DNA of 64,000 bases from Prorocentrum cordatum (GCA_963575745.1 CAUYUJ010013958.1:147906-211905), one strand, 5' to 3'. Shown: positions 1 through 11,790, counted from the stretch's first letter. Notes: generated from the letters alone by a model not told the origin. Numbers and translations are program-made.

Positions 1-1330
1 CGCTGGCATCTGAATGCAGGTTGGGAGGACAATAGCTGCTTTTAGAAGAGGTAAGGAAGAGGCATTCGCGAGGGAAGCGGACCAACACTGTGTAGAGAAC
101 AGGGAAAAGGAAAAGGGACCGCAGGAGTGCAAGTATTTTGGGGACAAGGGTGAGACATGGATAGGCAGCCTCTCATGAGCCATAGTCCTAGTGGCCACTG
201 TCGCACGAGAAGCAGCAGTTGTCGGCGATGTGAGGTCGTAGACAAGATGTGTCTGCCGTGCACGTCCAATCTATCTTCAGCATGGTGCGCGCCCTTGTCG
301 GAGTGCCGGGAATTTGGGTTTGAGAGTCGGAGGAGTTTCATGTTGTGTTGTGTTCTCGTATGGACGGTTGCGAGCCGTTTTGGAGCTGGATGGTGCGTTT
401 GGTTACGCTTTCTGGGCATTCCTCGTAGTGTTGCTGGTGGTTAGGGACCTTGTCCAGGTACCGATTCGGTAGTGGGTCGTCGATGCCTTCGGCGCGGAGC
501 GTGTCGTACGTGCCGTCCTTTGTGGGTATCGGTGTAGAAACCAGTTGGCCATCATCCATTGGCGTAGTAGCTTGAGCTTGTGGCTGACGGTGTGTGGGTA
601 GAAGGTCGGCACGCCAGAAGAATGGAGTAGTTTGTGTGTTTGGCGGCGGGCAGGCTGTAGAGCTTTTGAGTTGGGCTGTTGGCGGGTGTTGTGGTTTGCG
701 GATCGTTGTGTGGTCTGGGTCGCGACTTTGTTCCGCGATTGGCGTCGTAGTCACAGCTTGTGTGTCGGTCGCCCGCGCCGCCTCTGATAAGGCGGCTCGA
801 TCAGTCGGATGAGGCGTGCGTGTTGTTGTATATGGTTGCAGTGTTGGTGTCTGCGCTGCTGACGTAGGAGCGTGATGTTGAAGGTGTTGCTTCGATGCTT
901 ACGGATTCTTGTGGAGGTGCCCCGTGGCCGTTGGTAATACAGAGCACCGCCGCCGTTCTGGATAAGTCCACTGCCCAGCCTCCTCCCATGAAAGTGCGTG
1001 GCCGTTGTGCCAAGAGTGTAATTGCCTTGGTAGTGCTGGCGTCTGGTGTTGTAGTGTGTAGCCTGAGCTTGTCGTGGACGTGCTGGTTGGCAAGAGCTGC
1101 GCCAATGCGGACGTCAAGGTCGTCACTGTATGTGCCTTGTTTGTCGTCGATCGTGGCTCCAAGTCTCAGTCTAGGTGCGGCTGCACGTCGTGGTGGTGAT
1201 GGTGGTCAGTGTGGGTGTTGCTTTTCTGGTGCACTCGGGGATGAGTCGCGTGGCAGGCTCTGATGGCGACATCGTGAAGTGGGACAGTGGTATCGTCTAG
1301 AGGTCTGGTCATAAAGGTAGGTGGGGTAGC
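1..1330 (-). other. Decayed A/C-rich coding-like region, minus strand
   Basis: Read on the minus strand this stretch is A/C-rich with short overlapping open frames (about 125, 138, 70 and 87 codons) rich in Thr, Pro, Ser, Gln and His. Its composition resembles that of the L-C retrotransposon at 59-63 kb, so it may be a broken retroelement ORF. No catalytic motif could be recognised and no frame runs through. It is equally possible that this is non-coding sequence of skewed composition. No function is assigned. Confidence 0.2.
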
Positions 1331-1339
1331 ACGTGTGCG

Positions 1340-1760
1340 TAGTTGCCGTTGATCCTCCTCATTCTACTCCTATCCTGCTCTCTCGCCTCCACCTCCGCAT
1401 CCTTCCCCCTCGTATGTCGGTTCCGATCTCCTCTCGTCCTCCTCTCCGTTTTCTGGCCGTCCACTTCTCGTGGATTGCTCCTCGTCCTGCTGGCTCTGGT
1501 ATATACACGCTCGCCAGCCCTTTCCCCGCTCATTCTCTACTTCCGCCGCCTCCTCCTCCTTGTCGCGTTCCTTCTCCGCATCCTCATCCCTCACCCTGCC
1601 GCATCACCTTCCCCCCTCCCGCTCTCAAGCTTTCACCCCCAACCCCCCTTTCCCCTCCTCATCCTCCTCCTCCGTTCCAGCTGCGACAGGGACAAAGACA
1701 ACAACAACGACGACGACAACGACGACGGCGGCGGCGGCAGCGGCCAGCTGCTGCGGCGGC
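1340..1760. repeat. CT-rich low-complexity tract ending in GAC/GGC repeats
   Basis: The plus strand is nearly pure C/T with TCC and CTC clusters, then switches near 1690 to GAC/GGC triplets that lead into the TPR fragment at 1787. Open frames here encode only Pro/Ser/Leu runs and are by-products of composition. Confidence 0.75.
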
Positions 1761-1786
1761 GGCGACGACGACGGGCTGCCCAGGCG

Positions 1787-1912
1787 GGCCGCCACGCGGA
1801 GGCGGAGCCGCTGCACCGCCAGGCCTTGGAGGCGCACGAGCGCACGCTCGGCGCGGAGCACGCGGACACGCTGGGGTGCCTGAGCAACTTGGCGGAGGCG
1901 CACCGCTCGCGG
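1787..1912 (+). pseudogene. TPR (kinesin-light-chain type) exon-like fragment 1
   Basis: Forty-two codons read as a tetratricopeptide unit of the kinesin-light-chain type: the helix A part HAEAEPLHRQALEAHERTLG is followed by AEHADTLGCLSNLAEAHRSR. The AEAEPLxRQAL, LGxEHxDTL and NLAE signatures are the usual ones of this family, whose units are 42 residues long and mediate protein-protein contacts. Flanking codons quickly become microsatellite on the 5' side and a C/A-rich non-coding run on the 3' side. It is therefore either one exon of a multi-exon gene or an orphan exon copy. Seven related plus-strand fragments lie elsewhere in the window. Confidence 0.6.
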
Positions 1913-2139
1913 TTGCGGCTCCCTGCCCGACGTTTTTACGGGACCCAAACAAACACACCACCACCACCACCATTTTTTTTTACCTCCCCCCCTTCCCAGG
2001 AAAGAGGACAGGAACAGGGGGGATAGGAGAGGGAGGAGGAATCGAGGTGGTAGTGGTGTTCATTCGTCGGCCCGCAGTTTTACGGTTGCTAGATCTGGAT
2101 ACAATGTTAGTCAGCATGGACCCCACGCAATGGTTCTTG

Positions 2140-2395
2140 GCATGGTGATGCAATCTGCGTGGTGAAAGTTGCGTTGTGCAAGCGTTAAGGTGCAATAGAT
2201 GCCGTGCAGTCTTGTGGCGCCACCTATGTGGTGCAACTTGTGTGGTGCAATATGTGGTGCGCAATCTGCGTGGTACCGTCTATGCGGTGCAGTCTAAATT
2301 GTGCAATTAATATTTGACCGCCTTGAAGCTGTCCTCTCCACTGCTCGTGCAAACATCCCACCCTCCCACCCGCAACTTGGTCGCAAGACCTCTTA
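2140..2395 (+). repeat. GTGGTGCAA minisatellite plus C-rich tail, copy 1
   Basis: Degenerate 15-16 bp units around TGTGGTGCAATCTGCG run from 2140 to about 2310. They are followed by a C-rich tail (CATCCCACCCTCCCACCCGCAACTTGG). The same two-part arrangement recurs at 3795-3955, which indicates one dispersed repeat rather than two independent microsatellites. Confidence 0.6.
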
Positions 2396-2436
2396 AGACA
2401 AGACCGTGACGGTACGTACCACATGACACTTGGCCA

Positions 2437-3106
2437 CGACACCGAAGCCGACGACGACAGCGACAACGACGACGACGGCGCCGCCGACACCGACTACGAC
2501 GACACCGACGACGTCTCCAACGACTTCGACGACGACAACGACGACACCGACGACGACGACGACCACGACGACGTCAACGATGTCGACAACGACGACGACG
2601 ACGACGGCGACTACGACGACACCGACGACGTCTCCGACGACTTCGACGACGACAACGACGCCGACGACGACGAAGACGGCGACGACGACGACGACGACGT
2701 CGCCAACGAAAACGACGACGAGGGAGCAGCAAGGACGACGACGGCGACAACGACGACAACGACGACAACGACGAGGGAGGAGGGAGGACGGCGACGACGC
2801 GAACGACGAAGAAGGAGGAAGGACGGCGGCGCCGACGACGACAACGACGAGGGAGGAGGGAAGACGACGACGACAACGGCGACGATGACGACGGCGACGA
2901 AATAGGAGGGACAACGACGAGACGCCGACGACGGACGACGACGACGACGAGGGAGGAGGAGGAAGGACGACCACGGCGACAACGACGACGGAAACGACCA
3001 CGACGCCAACGAGGACGACGACGACGAACACGACAGAGGACGACGTAGGCGACGACGACGACGACGACGCGGGAGGAGGGAGGACGGCGACGACGACGAC
3101 GACACA
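2437..3106. repeat. GAC trinucleotide microsatellite
   Basis: About 670 bp of (GAC)n with interspersed ACC, GGA and GAG blocks. It is open in several frames on both strands (poly-Asp, poly-Thr, poly-Val, poly-Arg), a sign of non-coding repeat rather than protein. Confidence 0.9.
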
Positions 3107-3114
3107 AGAGCGCG

Positions 3115-3615
3115 CGCGCACGTTTTTGTTGAAAATCCGTGTTGCGAAACCTTGGGATGTTGTAGGTTGTTTGGACACACGGTTTTGAAATCCTTCCGAA
3201 ACTGATGGGTTTTGAAGGATTTCGGCATACGCGCGCGACGACGCGCGCGTCTGCACTTCGTTTCATTTTTTGCAGAGGATTCTCGCGACGGCACACGCGC
3301 AAGGGCGTTCGACAGATTTCGACATGCGCGCGCGAAGCCCGTTTAATAGCACGTTGTGAACATATCGAAAAACCCATGGTTTTCTTAAGATTTCGCAAGA
3401 GCCCGCGCGGAAGCTTTTTTAGCAAACCAGTGTTGCGAAACCCTGTGTTTTCGTATGTTTTTTTTTGTTTTGAAATTCGATTGCGAAATCTTTCCGGCAG
3501 CGAAGGTTTTTGAAGGATTTCGGCATGCGCGCGCGACGACGCGCGCGTGCGCACTTCGTCCCGTTTTTTGCAAGGGATTCGCGAAAAAGTGCTATGTTAG
3601 AACAAAACATGTCAC
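3115..3615. repeat. Tandem duplication of a ~296-bp unit
   Basis: Two diverged copies. GTTGCGAAACC occurs near 3140 and 3432, and the block AAGGATTTCGGCAT-CGCGCGCGACGACGCGCGCG occurs near 3214 and 3511, both about 295 bp apart. Each copy ends in a CGCGCG-rich palindromic patch followed by TGCACTTCGT or GCACTTCGT. No coding signal is seen. Confidence 0.65.
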
Positions 3616-3794
3616 CGCATAGTGTTTTTGACTAGGGAACCTCAGGGGGGGAACCCGGCCCCCCTGGGATATTGTAAATTCATATTTGGGGTGGACATGT
3701 GGTCAGAATCATACATAGTTCACATACCCGAAAGGGGGAGTGATAACGCCAGGGGGGGGGTAGATCCTATTCTGTGCTTAGAAAAGAGAATCGA

Positions 3795-3955
3795 TGTGGT
3801 GCAATGTATGTGGTGCAGTCTTTGTGGTGCAAGTTACGTGGTGCAATTGACGTTGACCCCTCCGCGCGCGACCACCTCCCATGCTCCTGCAACCATCCCA
3901 CCCACCCATTCACCCACCCACCCACCCACCCGCAACTTGGTTTGCGAAACCCTTG
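3795..3955 (+). repeat. GTGGTGCAA minisatellite plus C-rich tail, copy 2
   Basis: Second copy of the repeat at 2140-2395: four units near TGTGGTGCA, then a CCCAC-rich tail ending CCCGCAACTTGGTTTGCGAAACC. The shared tail ties the two copies together. Confidence 0.6.
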
Positions 3956-5985
3956 CGGCGGCGATTGCGATGACTGCTTGGCGCTGGCTGGCCCATCGCT
4001 GCGGCCACGCTAGTGCGCGAAGGTTCGCGCTCAGCGCGACCAGCTAGTCGGGCGCGACCGACGTGACCGCGGAACGCTGACCGCTGGGGACTGCCGAGCG
4101 CGTCTCGCAAGCCGTGCCGACGCGCGGGCACGTCAGTGCGAGTCGGTATCTCGGGCGGGCGCGGTATCATGGCAACGTCGACGACGGCAGGCACGATGAT
4201 GATGGTGTCCAGTTGTCGAAGTTGAAGATGTTGGAAGGATTCCGACAGTCGCGCGCGGCCGACGGGCGCGAGTGGCCCGCATGGTAGTATTCCAGAGGCT
4301 TACACAATTCTTCCGATCCCCGGAAAAAATGACGAATTCGACGGGTGAGGCCTTTTGTAGCCAGTTGTGGGCGCCCTTGGCGCGCGTCCAGGCTTTTGGC
4401 GAGTTTCTTGGGCGTCGTTGGCGGCGTGGGGAATCCCCTTCAGGTAGAAAGCTCAGGAGGTCCGTTGGACCTTTCTTGGTGCCTTGCGGGAGCTCTCTTG
4501 GACCATATTGGGCGCCTCTTCGGCTGTCCTGGGGCCATTTTGGAGGCTGCCTGGGCCATCTTGGGTTTGAGGCCAGTCATGGTAGTCCTCGTGGCGTCTG
4601 CAGTCGCGCTGGATATCTCGCAGTGCGCGTCCGAGCTCTGTGTGTGGTCATTGGGTGGGACATTGTGAGAGGCGAGAGGAAGAAATAGAGTTAAAAAAGG
4701 TTCGCACGCCCTTGACTGGTCTGTGGCCACGGGAGAAATATTATGTTTGATTGGTCACGGGGAGCTAGATGAGCAAAACGACTGCAAGGCCAAGAGCGAG
4801 CCCTGGAATTTGCGCAGGCTGATGGCACACTGGTTCGGGGCTGCATCTTAACCTCGGACCAAGGAGGCGCCCGCGGTGGCCATGCATGTTTGGACAGTGT
4901 AACGCAGGAGCTAATGTCACATGTGGTCATGCTCCGCCTGTTGGTGCGACTCATGAGCCTTCAGACCAGTTGGATGTGACCAGGAAGTTTGCAGGGCCAT
5001 CTATGGTGTGGACGATCCGTGAGCAGAACCTTGTATCACATTGGCAGTTCCACATCTGGGACCGTGCCTGTTAAGTGCTACTTTCGCGAATGTGAGTGCG
5101 TGCGGTGCGTCTCTTAACCCACCTGCGCTCGCGGCATAACAGCAATTCTCGATATCTCGCGTAACCCCACCAGCGTAACCCCGCAGTGTCTATGTGGCCC
5201 CCGGCGCTACCCTGTGACATTGGGATCAGTGCCAGCAGACACAAGGGCCTCTCCCTGCGGCTGTCTTCCTTGGGAGGTTCTCTCGACGGCCCGGCGCCAC
5301 CTCGGCTCGCACCCGTCGCCCCGCGCGTTGGATTACTCCGTGGTACGTCGAGCGAGTGGACGGCTGACCGTTGTGATTCAGAGTCTTTTTCGTGAGGCTG
5401 GTTTACGTGGTGGACTTACAAGACTCGTACTGACGACAGCGTTGGTGTGTCACGTTCGGCTCCCGCCGGATCGTTGACTTGTTTGGTGAGGACAAATTCG
5501 TCGGGGCGAAGGTTGCCGGGGACAAGTTCGCCGAGGACAAGCTTGGTGAGGGTCCCTCTTCGGCACGCGGGTCCGTCCTGTTTTTCCTTCTTTCGGCTCC
5601 CCGCCCGCTGCGCGTGTAGTGCCCCGTTTTCGGCCGCTGATGTTTAAGTCTCCGCTGGATTTTATTGACGGCGCGCGGCTCTTCCGCTTGCGCTCGCGAG
5701 CCAAAAAGTAGCCCCGCCAGCCCATCCAGAAACGACGCCCAGGCGAGCTGCCCTGATCAGAAATGTGGCGGAGCACGCAGTAGAGCAAAGGGCTTGGGAA
5801 ACCGTCGTACCCCAAGAGTGACAGGATAAAGGAGGACTTGGAGGACGGGGGGAGGCGGAGAAGGGAGGAGGGAGGAGGAGGAGGAACAGGCGGATGAGGA
5901 AGAGGAGGAGGGGGAAGAGGAGGAGGAGGAGGAGGAGGAGGAGCAGGGATATCAGACGCCACGGTGAGGAGGAAGAGGAGAGGGC
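3956..5985. other. Unassigned sequence
   Basis: No convincing gene. The stretch 4330-4600 carries degenerate units of the TTGG-GGCC-TTTTGG kind that return at 5990-6600. From 4690 to 5640 the sequence is of ordinary complexity with only short overlapping frames. 5840-5960 is a GGAGGA microsatellite. Confidence 0.5.
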
Positions 5986-5989
5986 GAAC

Positions 5990-6600
5990 CGAAAAACCAG
6001 AGGCCTCTTGGAGGCCTCCTGGGGCGATTTGGGTGTCTTCTGGCGGTCCCGGGTGCCTCCTGCGGCGTCTTAGGTGTTTATGCGGGGGTCTCTTGGGGCC
6101 TCCAGGGGGCCGGTTGGGGACCTCTTGGGGCCATATTTGGTCCTTCTTGGAGGCCATTCGGAAGCCCTGGAGACCTTCTGGGCACCATCATGGAGGATAT
6201 CGATCAACGAGAGGGAGTCCCTAAAGAGCGCCCCCCCTCTGCAGCCCCAAGAGTTGCCTTTTGGGGCCCTCTTGGGCCACTCTTGGGTGCTTTCTTTGAG
6301 GGCCGTATTGGAGCAATGTTCGGCCTCTCTTGGGGCACTTTTGGACCATTTTGGAGCCAGCTTGAGGCTTCGGCCACGGGAACCCATCGGAAGCGGAAGG
6401 GCGAGAAGGCCCAAATCCCTGATTGTCCGTAGTTGTTTGAACGATTTGGTTTCTTGGGGGTCTCCTTGGGGATCTCCGTGGCCACTTGGACCCATCTTGG
6501 AGTCATCATGGGGCCTCCTTGGAAGCATCTTGGATGCCATCTTGAGCAAACTTGGACTATGTGACGCCATCTTGGACGCCATCGGAAAGCATCAGTGACC
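5990..6600 (+). repeat. Degenerate CTTGGGGCCATTTTGG minisatellite
   Basis: Loosely repeated units of about 20-30 bp built on CTTGG-GGCC and CATTTTGGA/CATCTTGGA run through this stretch, with a smaller patch at 4480-4590. The 170-codon frames on both strands arise from the repeat and show no protein motif. Confidence 0.55.
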
Positions 6601-6644
6601 ACCCTGGAGCCCCCATGGGCCAAACGCCTCCCACCTCTTCCTGT

Positions 6645-7010
6645 TCATCCTCCTCTTTTTCCTCCTCCTCCTCTTTTTCCTCCTCCTCCTCCTCCTCCTC
6701 CTCCTCCTCTTGCTCCTTCTCCTCCCCCTCCTTCTCCTTCTCCCTCCCTCCCTCCCCCTCTCCCTTCCTCCTTCCCTCCCTTCTCCCTCCCTCCCTCTCT
6801 CCCTCCCTCCCTCCTCCCTCCTTCTATCCTCATCCTCCTCATCATCAGCAACAGCAGCAGCATCCGCAGCATCTGCATAAGCATGAGCATCAGCATCGGC
6901 ATTATCACCTTCAGCATCATCTCCAGCATCATCATCATCATCATCATCATCATCACCGCCATCATCACCGCCATCATCACCGTCGCCATCACCCTCACCA
7001 TCACAATCGC

Positions 7011-7073
<63 letters not shown>

Positions 7074-7255
7074 AAGCATCATCATCACCACCATCATCAT
7101 CATCATCATCATCATCATCTGCATCATCAGCATAATCATCATCATCGTAGTCATCATCATCATCGTCATCATCACCGTCATCATTGTCAACATCATCGTC
7201 ATCATCATCATCATCATAATCGTCTTCATCATAATTATCATCATCATCATCATCG

Positions 7256-7293
<38 letters not shown>

Positions 7294-7305
7294 GTCGTCG
7301 CCAGT
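6645..7305. repeat. TCC then CAT/ATC trinucleotide microsatellite
   Basis: (TCC)n and TCCC runs from 6645 to about 6835, then about 460 bp of (ATC)n/(CAT)n to 7305. It is open in many frames as poly-Ser, poly-Pro, poly-His, poly-Ile, poly-Asp and poly-Met, so it is not coding. Confidence 0.92.
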
Positions 7306-7309
7306 TCGG

Positions 7310-7760
7310 CACATCACTCACACTTTTTGTGGCCCCATTTGGGAGGTTCCACCGAATGTTCCAGTGGCACAGCCCGCACGCGGCCCCGCCATCCATTTCG
7401 ACAATCCCCTCAAACACTTTGTGCCCTCATAGGGAGCTTCACCGAAGGTCCCATTGGCGCAGCCCGCATCCGTCCGCCCCAACAATGCCGGCACACCCCT
7501 CACACGCTTCGTGGCCCCACAGGAAGCTCCACCGAAAGCCCCACTGGCGCAGCCCGCATTCGCCCGCCTCTCCCTTTTGGGCACGACAACACACATTTCG
7601 TGGCCCCACAGGGAGCTCCACCGAAGGTCCCAGTGGCGCAAGCCGCATGCCTCCGCCCCACCCATTTCGGCAGCAGCGCAGCTCGCATGCGTCCCCCGCC
7701 ACCCATTTCGGCATACCCCTCACACGTTTCGTGGCCCCGTAAGGAGCTCCACTTAAGGCA
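7310..7760 (+). repeat. Satellite family B, block 1
   Basis: About five tandem units of roughly 90 bp. Each carries CACACGTTTCGTGGCCCCACAG-GGAGCTCCACCGAAGGTCCCA, then GTGGCGCAGCCCGCATGCG and CCATTTCGGCA. The same family forms a longer, GC-richer block at 24425-25350. Confidence 0.7.
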
Positions 7761-8265
7761 ATATTCACAACGAGGGTATTCACAACTGCTCATGGTTGGG
7801 CCCTTCGCCAGGATACTTGTTCTCGTTGCGGGTGCACTGCCCCTGTCGACCCCCCAAAACCTCTTAGGGTTTTGTAGGGAGAGCCGAAAAGGTCGCGAGA
7901 ATTTGTCACGGATTCAGCGGGGGTTGCACTCCAGTCGGCGGGCCTCGACGGTTGTGGCAGCCTGCGACGGAGGCAGTGTGAGGCGGGAGGCTGTCCTCCG
8001 CACCCCTTGTCGCGTTCTGGCGTTCCTCGGAGGTTTCCCAGGTAGGCTCCCACCGTCTGTGGGCGTCAAGAAACTCAAGGGAACTAAACTCTCTATCCCT
8101 ACTCGTTCCCGCTCCCTGAGATCCGACGTTGCGAACAAATGCAGCATCGCGGCAAATCACGACACGAGCCCTAGACCTCAGATTCTTGCTGCATGCCTCG
8201 GGCCAGATCGATCTGCGGTGTGGTAAAATTGCTACGCCCAGATCTCAGGGTTTCCGATTCCCCCC
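7761..8265. other. Unassigned sequence between satellite B and TPR fragment 2
   Basis: Sequence of ordinary complexity with short conflicting frames on both strands and no recognised motif. The 3' end (8236-8269) is pyrimidine-rich (GGTTTCCGATTCCCCCCCTTCC), as expected just upstream of a splice acceptor, and leads into the TPR fragment. Confidence 0.35.
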
Positions 8266-8269
8266 CTTC

Positions 8270-8359
8270 CGAAGCAGCCTTGGGAAGGCGCTGCGCCAGG
8301 CGGGGAAGGCCGACGAGGCCGAGCTTCTGCTGCGCCGGGCGCTGGAGGCCAAGGACCGA
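8270..8359 (+). pseudogene. TPR (kinesin-light-chain type) exon-like fragment 2
   Basis: Thirty codons read SSLGKALRQAGKADEAELLL then RRALEAKDR, the standard run from helix B of one TPR unit into helix A of the next (LGxxLxxxGKxDEAExLxRRALEAK). It is preceded by a C-rich tract and followed within about 40 codons by a frame rich in Leu/Pro from TCC repeats. The expected continuation LGPDHPDTL is absent, so the coding block stops near 8360. A splice boundary or a truncation are both possible. Confidence 0.6.
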
Positions 8360-8399
8360 GGAAAGCCGAGAAGCTTTGTGCAGTGCGGCGGGCGGCCGC

Positions 8400-9060
8400 G
8401 TCTGATGCTGCTCCCCCGCCTTCTCCTCCTGCTGCTGCCCCTCGCTCTCAGGTCCTCGTCGTTTTCGTCCTCGCCCTCCGCGTCCTCCCCCACCATCGTT
8501 GCCCGCTGCAGTCCTGGTCATTGCCTTCGTCCTCCTACTCCCCATGTCCCTCTCCTCGTCATCGTTGTTGTCCTCCTCTTTCATGTCCCCTGCTGCTCCT
8601 ACTTCCTCCCCTCCACATGTTCCTTAACCGTCCTTCCTCATACCCCTCATCCCCCTTCCTCCTCCTCCTCCTCCTCCTCCTCCTCCTCCTCCTCCTCCTC
8701 CTCCTCCTCTCCTCCTCCTCCTGCTCCACTCCGCCTCCTCCTCCCTCCTCTCCTTACTCCAATCCCTCAGTCCGATATTCCTATTTATCTCACTCTTCCT
8801 TGCCGTACTCAGCCTCCTCCCTAGTAAATTCCTTTGTCGACGCTCCCCCGTACTCCTACACACTCATGTTACACTCATCATCCTGTCCCTCCTGTTTATC
8901 CTCATCACCATCACCATCACCATCACACGAATCCCAGTTGTTTTCAAGAACTCTTTCCTTCCCTCTCTCCAGGATCAGTCGATGTCGCGTTCAAGTCTCA
9001 TCCATCATCTGCATGGGGGGGGTATAGCCGCAGGGTGTCGCCCCCCCCCCAGCATTTGTA
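8400..9060. repeat. CT-rich low-complexity region with (TCC)n core
   Basis: Strongly pyrimidine-rich plus strand with a pure (TCC)n run near 8650-8725 and short CCATCA and CCACCC runs near 8905-8935. No protein motif is seen in any frame. Confidence 0.75.
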
Positions 9061-9309
9061 GCAGCAATTTCGTTCACTGTCGCTGGCTCGCGCTGTAGGG
9101 CTGCGTACGGGTAAGCACACGTCGATGGGTAGCTTCGCACATCCTCGTCCTACCTCTCCTCCCCAAGCCCATCATACTTCTAGTCCTCCTCATCTTCGTT
9201 TCCCCCGCCCTCGTCCTTCTCGTCCTTCTCCTCCCTCTCCTGACTCACTCATCCCTCTTCGTTCCTCCCTCTCCCCCCTTCCGTCCTCCTCCTCCCTCCT
9301 CTTTCCTCT

Positions 9310-9616
9310 AGCCACCAGCACACACACACACACACACACACGCACACACACTGGATGGAGGAGCGCAGGGGGGAGGGGAAGCGCGACGTCGACTGGTCCT
9401 GGAGAGAGGGATCGAAACTTGGAGAAGGAGTGGGATGATGGTGATTGTGATGAGGAGGAGGACGAAGACGAGGAGGACGAGGAGGTGGAGGAGGAGGAGG
9501 ACCCCCCGCCTCGGCACCACGAGGAGGTGGAGGAGGAGGAGGAGGGAGAAGAGGACGAGGAAGAGGACGAGGAGGAGGAGGCGGAGGAGGAGGAGAAGGA
9601 GGAGGAGGAGGAGGAG
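9310..9616. repeat. CA dinucleotide then GAG/GAC microsatellite
   Basis: (CA)n at about 9318-9350 and purine-rich (GAG)n, GAC and GGA from 9435 to 9616, which give poly-Glu in the plus frame that runs straight into TPR fragment 3. Confidence 0.85.
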
Positions 9617-9757
9617 CGGTTCGCCGCGCAGTTTTTGGAGCCTCCCGAGGAGCGAATGCTCGGCGCGGACCACCCGAGGACGCTGGCGTCCGTCAACAAC
9701 CTCGCCGGCCTCCTGAGGGCGGCGGGCAGGGACGAGGAGGCGGAGCCTCGCCGCTGA
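9617..9757 (+). pseudogene. TPR (kinesin-light-chain type) exon-like fragment 3
   Basis: Forty-six codons ending in TGA. They contain EPPEERMLGADHPRTLASVN, NLAGLLRAAGRDEEAEPRR: the linker LGxDHPxTL, helix B NNLAGLLRAAGR and the start of the next helix A (DEEAEP). This is the clearest match to the family consensus in the window. The 5' side is a GAG microsatellite read in the same frame as poly-Glu. The 3' side is a TGA stop followed by more GGA repeat. An active gene would need splicing before the stop. Confidence 0.65.
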
Positions 9758-10200
9758 GGGAGAGGAGCAGGGGAGGAGGAGGGAGGAAGAAGCCGATCAC
9801 GAGGAGGAGGAGGTGGAGGAGGAAAAGGAGGAGGCGGAGGAAGGTGGAGGAGGACGAGGAGGAGGAGGAGGTTGAGGAGGAAGAGGAGGAGGTGGAGGAG
9901 GAGGATAAAGAGGAAAAAAACGATCATGAGGAGGTGGAGGAGGAAGAGGAGGAGGTGGAGGATGTGGTGGTGTCTGCAGCGATGGCCTTGCTGCCACAAG
10001 TTCGAGCGGTTCTCCGCCGCATTTCTCGCCGACGGGGGCGGGTCGGACGGACCACGTGAGCTCTTGCGGGTGCGCTCCAGCAGGAGGATGTGGTGGAGCA
10101 GGAGCAGGAGCAGCAGGAGCCGAGAGAGGAGAAGGAGGAGGAGAAGGGGGAGGAGGATCTGAGTGGCCCCGCAACCTCTCCTCCTCTCGACGGCCTCAGA
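9758..10200. repeat. GGA/GAG purine-rich microsatellite region
   Basis: Interrupted (GGA)n/(GAG)n from 9770 to 9965 and again from 10085 to 10155, separated by about 100 bp of mixed sequence. Frames give poly-Glu or poly-Arg on one strand and poly-Ser or poly-Pro on the other. Confidence 0.8.
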
Positions 10201-11200
10201 TTACAGGTGGTAGATGTGCATGGTGGTGGACTGCCCTCATTCCTGCCCCCCCTCTGGAAAGAGAGGGCCGCCCCGGCCCCGCTCGCGCGCGCGCGGCGGG
10301 CGCGGAGTTTGGGAACCGCGTTCAGCGGCTGCGGAGAGAGGAGGAATATCACAAGCTAGAGGTGGGACCCGCTGTTTGCTCAAAGCGCACAGGCGCAGCA
10401 CGGGCCGTATAATTTCAGACGGTGGTTTTGCAACGGTTCGGAGGCAGAGAATTGTTGCGCTGAGTTGCCAGCACGCCTCGAGCAATTGCGACGGCGACGA
10501 AGTGTTTGATATAGGCTCCCCCATTGTGGGCTCGTTCTTTCTGCTCTGATTGGGGGAGGGGTGGATCACTTTAGCAGAATGCGTCCCAGACATGAAACAG
10601 AAGAGACTTCGCCCGCAGCACCGGCAACATTGGTTGGTCGTTGATGCCCGCGGCAATTCGCATAGCATGGCTCAGAAAACACATGGTTGTAGAATCCCGC
10701 CTTCGAGACAAGCTACACATGTTTTCAATGCGTGCATGCACCAGCCTCTCTCGCTCATGTCAACCACCAAGAAGCATCGTGGAGTGTAGGCTGGGCCTCA
10801 TCGAGAGCAAGTGCTCTGCACTGGGAAGCCAGCGACACAGCACATATGCCCTCAGGATCTGCGGGGCCATTGCCCAGGAGGAGGGGCGATATACCTTCAA
10901 ACAACTACTGCGTTGAGTGTCCGAACCGATCACGAGGTCAGCCAGCGCGAATGGCGGACCCCAGAAGAAACATCACAAGGTTCATCGTTCATGGCTCCAA
11001 GAGTGCGCTCTACGCATGCCGAACATAGCAGAGTTGGAAATCCTCCGCACGTCGCTCAGGCAGCGCGCACACGGATCCCCTCCCGCCCAACGCCACCTGT
11101 GAAGAAGAAAACGCTTGGACGTCGTCTGCCGAGCCAGCTTCACGGCATCACAAAGTAATTGGACAAGACATTTGGGACCCTATCGAACTATATATGGTCG
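10201..11200. other. Unassigned sequence of ordinary complexity
   Basis: About 1 kb with balanced composition. Open frames of 70-140 codons overlap on both strands, none with a recognisable domain. No repeat structure or promoter could be identified by eye. Confidence 0.4.
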
Positions 11201-11204
11201 AGGG

Positions 11205-11543
11205 TTTAGCCCCCCCCAATGCTAATGCCATCGGCCCCCCCCCCCCCGCGCGATGCCCTCCCCCCCCCCCTGTGGGCGTGGGCGTGGCGTGGTGGCTCCC
11301 CTCCTCCCCCCCTGTGGATTGGTGTGGGTGTGGTGTGTTGCTGTGGGTGTGTGCGGGGTGACGCCATGGTCCTCTTCCCCCCCGCCCTCCCCCTCTGTGG
11401 GTGCGGTGTGGGTGCGGCGTGCGGCTGGGATTGGCGTCATGTTGACAGCTCCGGTGCTCGACGTCGTCGCCGCCGCCGCTGGTGGTGCCGTCGACGTCGT
11501 CGTCGTTGTCGCCGTCGTCATTGTCGTCGTCGTTGTTGTCGGT

Positions 11544-11589
<46 letters not shown>

Positions 11590-11790
11590 TTGCCCTCCTC
11601 CTCCTCTCCTCCTCCTCCTCCTCCTCGTCCCCCTCCCCCTCCCCCCCCTCCTCCTCCTCCTCCTCCTCCTCCTCCTCCTCCTCCTCCTCCTCCTCCTCCT
11701 CCTCCTCCTCCTCCCCACCCCACCCCCCATCCCATCTGGGGGGGGGGCCCGAGGACCCTGGGACCCATCCCATCTTGGGGGGGGGGGCCG
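11205..11790. repeat. G/T-rich, GTC and TCC microsatellite cluster
   Basis: C-homopolymer runs and GTGGGTGTG patches (11235-11450), (GTC)n at 11470-11590, (TCC)n at 11590-11720, then two direct copies of a block around TCCCATC-TGGGGGGGG-CCGAGGACCCTG at about 11730-11800. Confidence 0.8.

Noticed and set aside
6552-8226. Very long open frames (396 and 543 codons) as possible genes
   Set aside because: They run across TCC and CAT microsatellites and satellite B, giving poly-Ser, poly-His and poly-Ile. Several other frames on both strands are open for the same reason.
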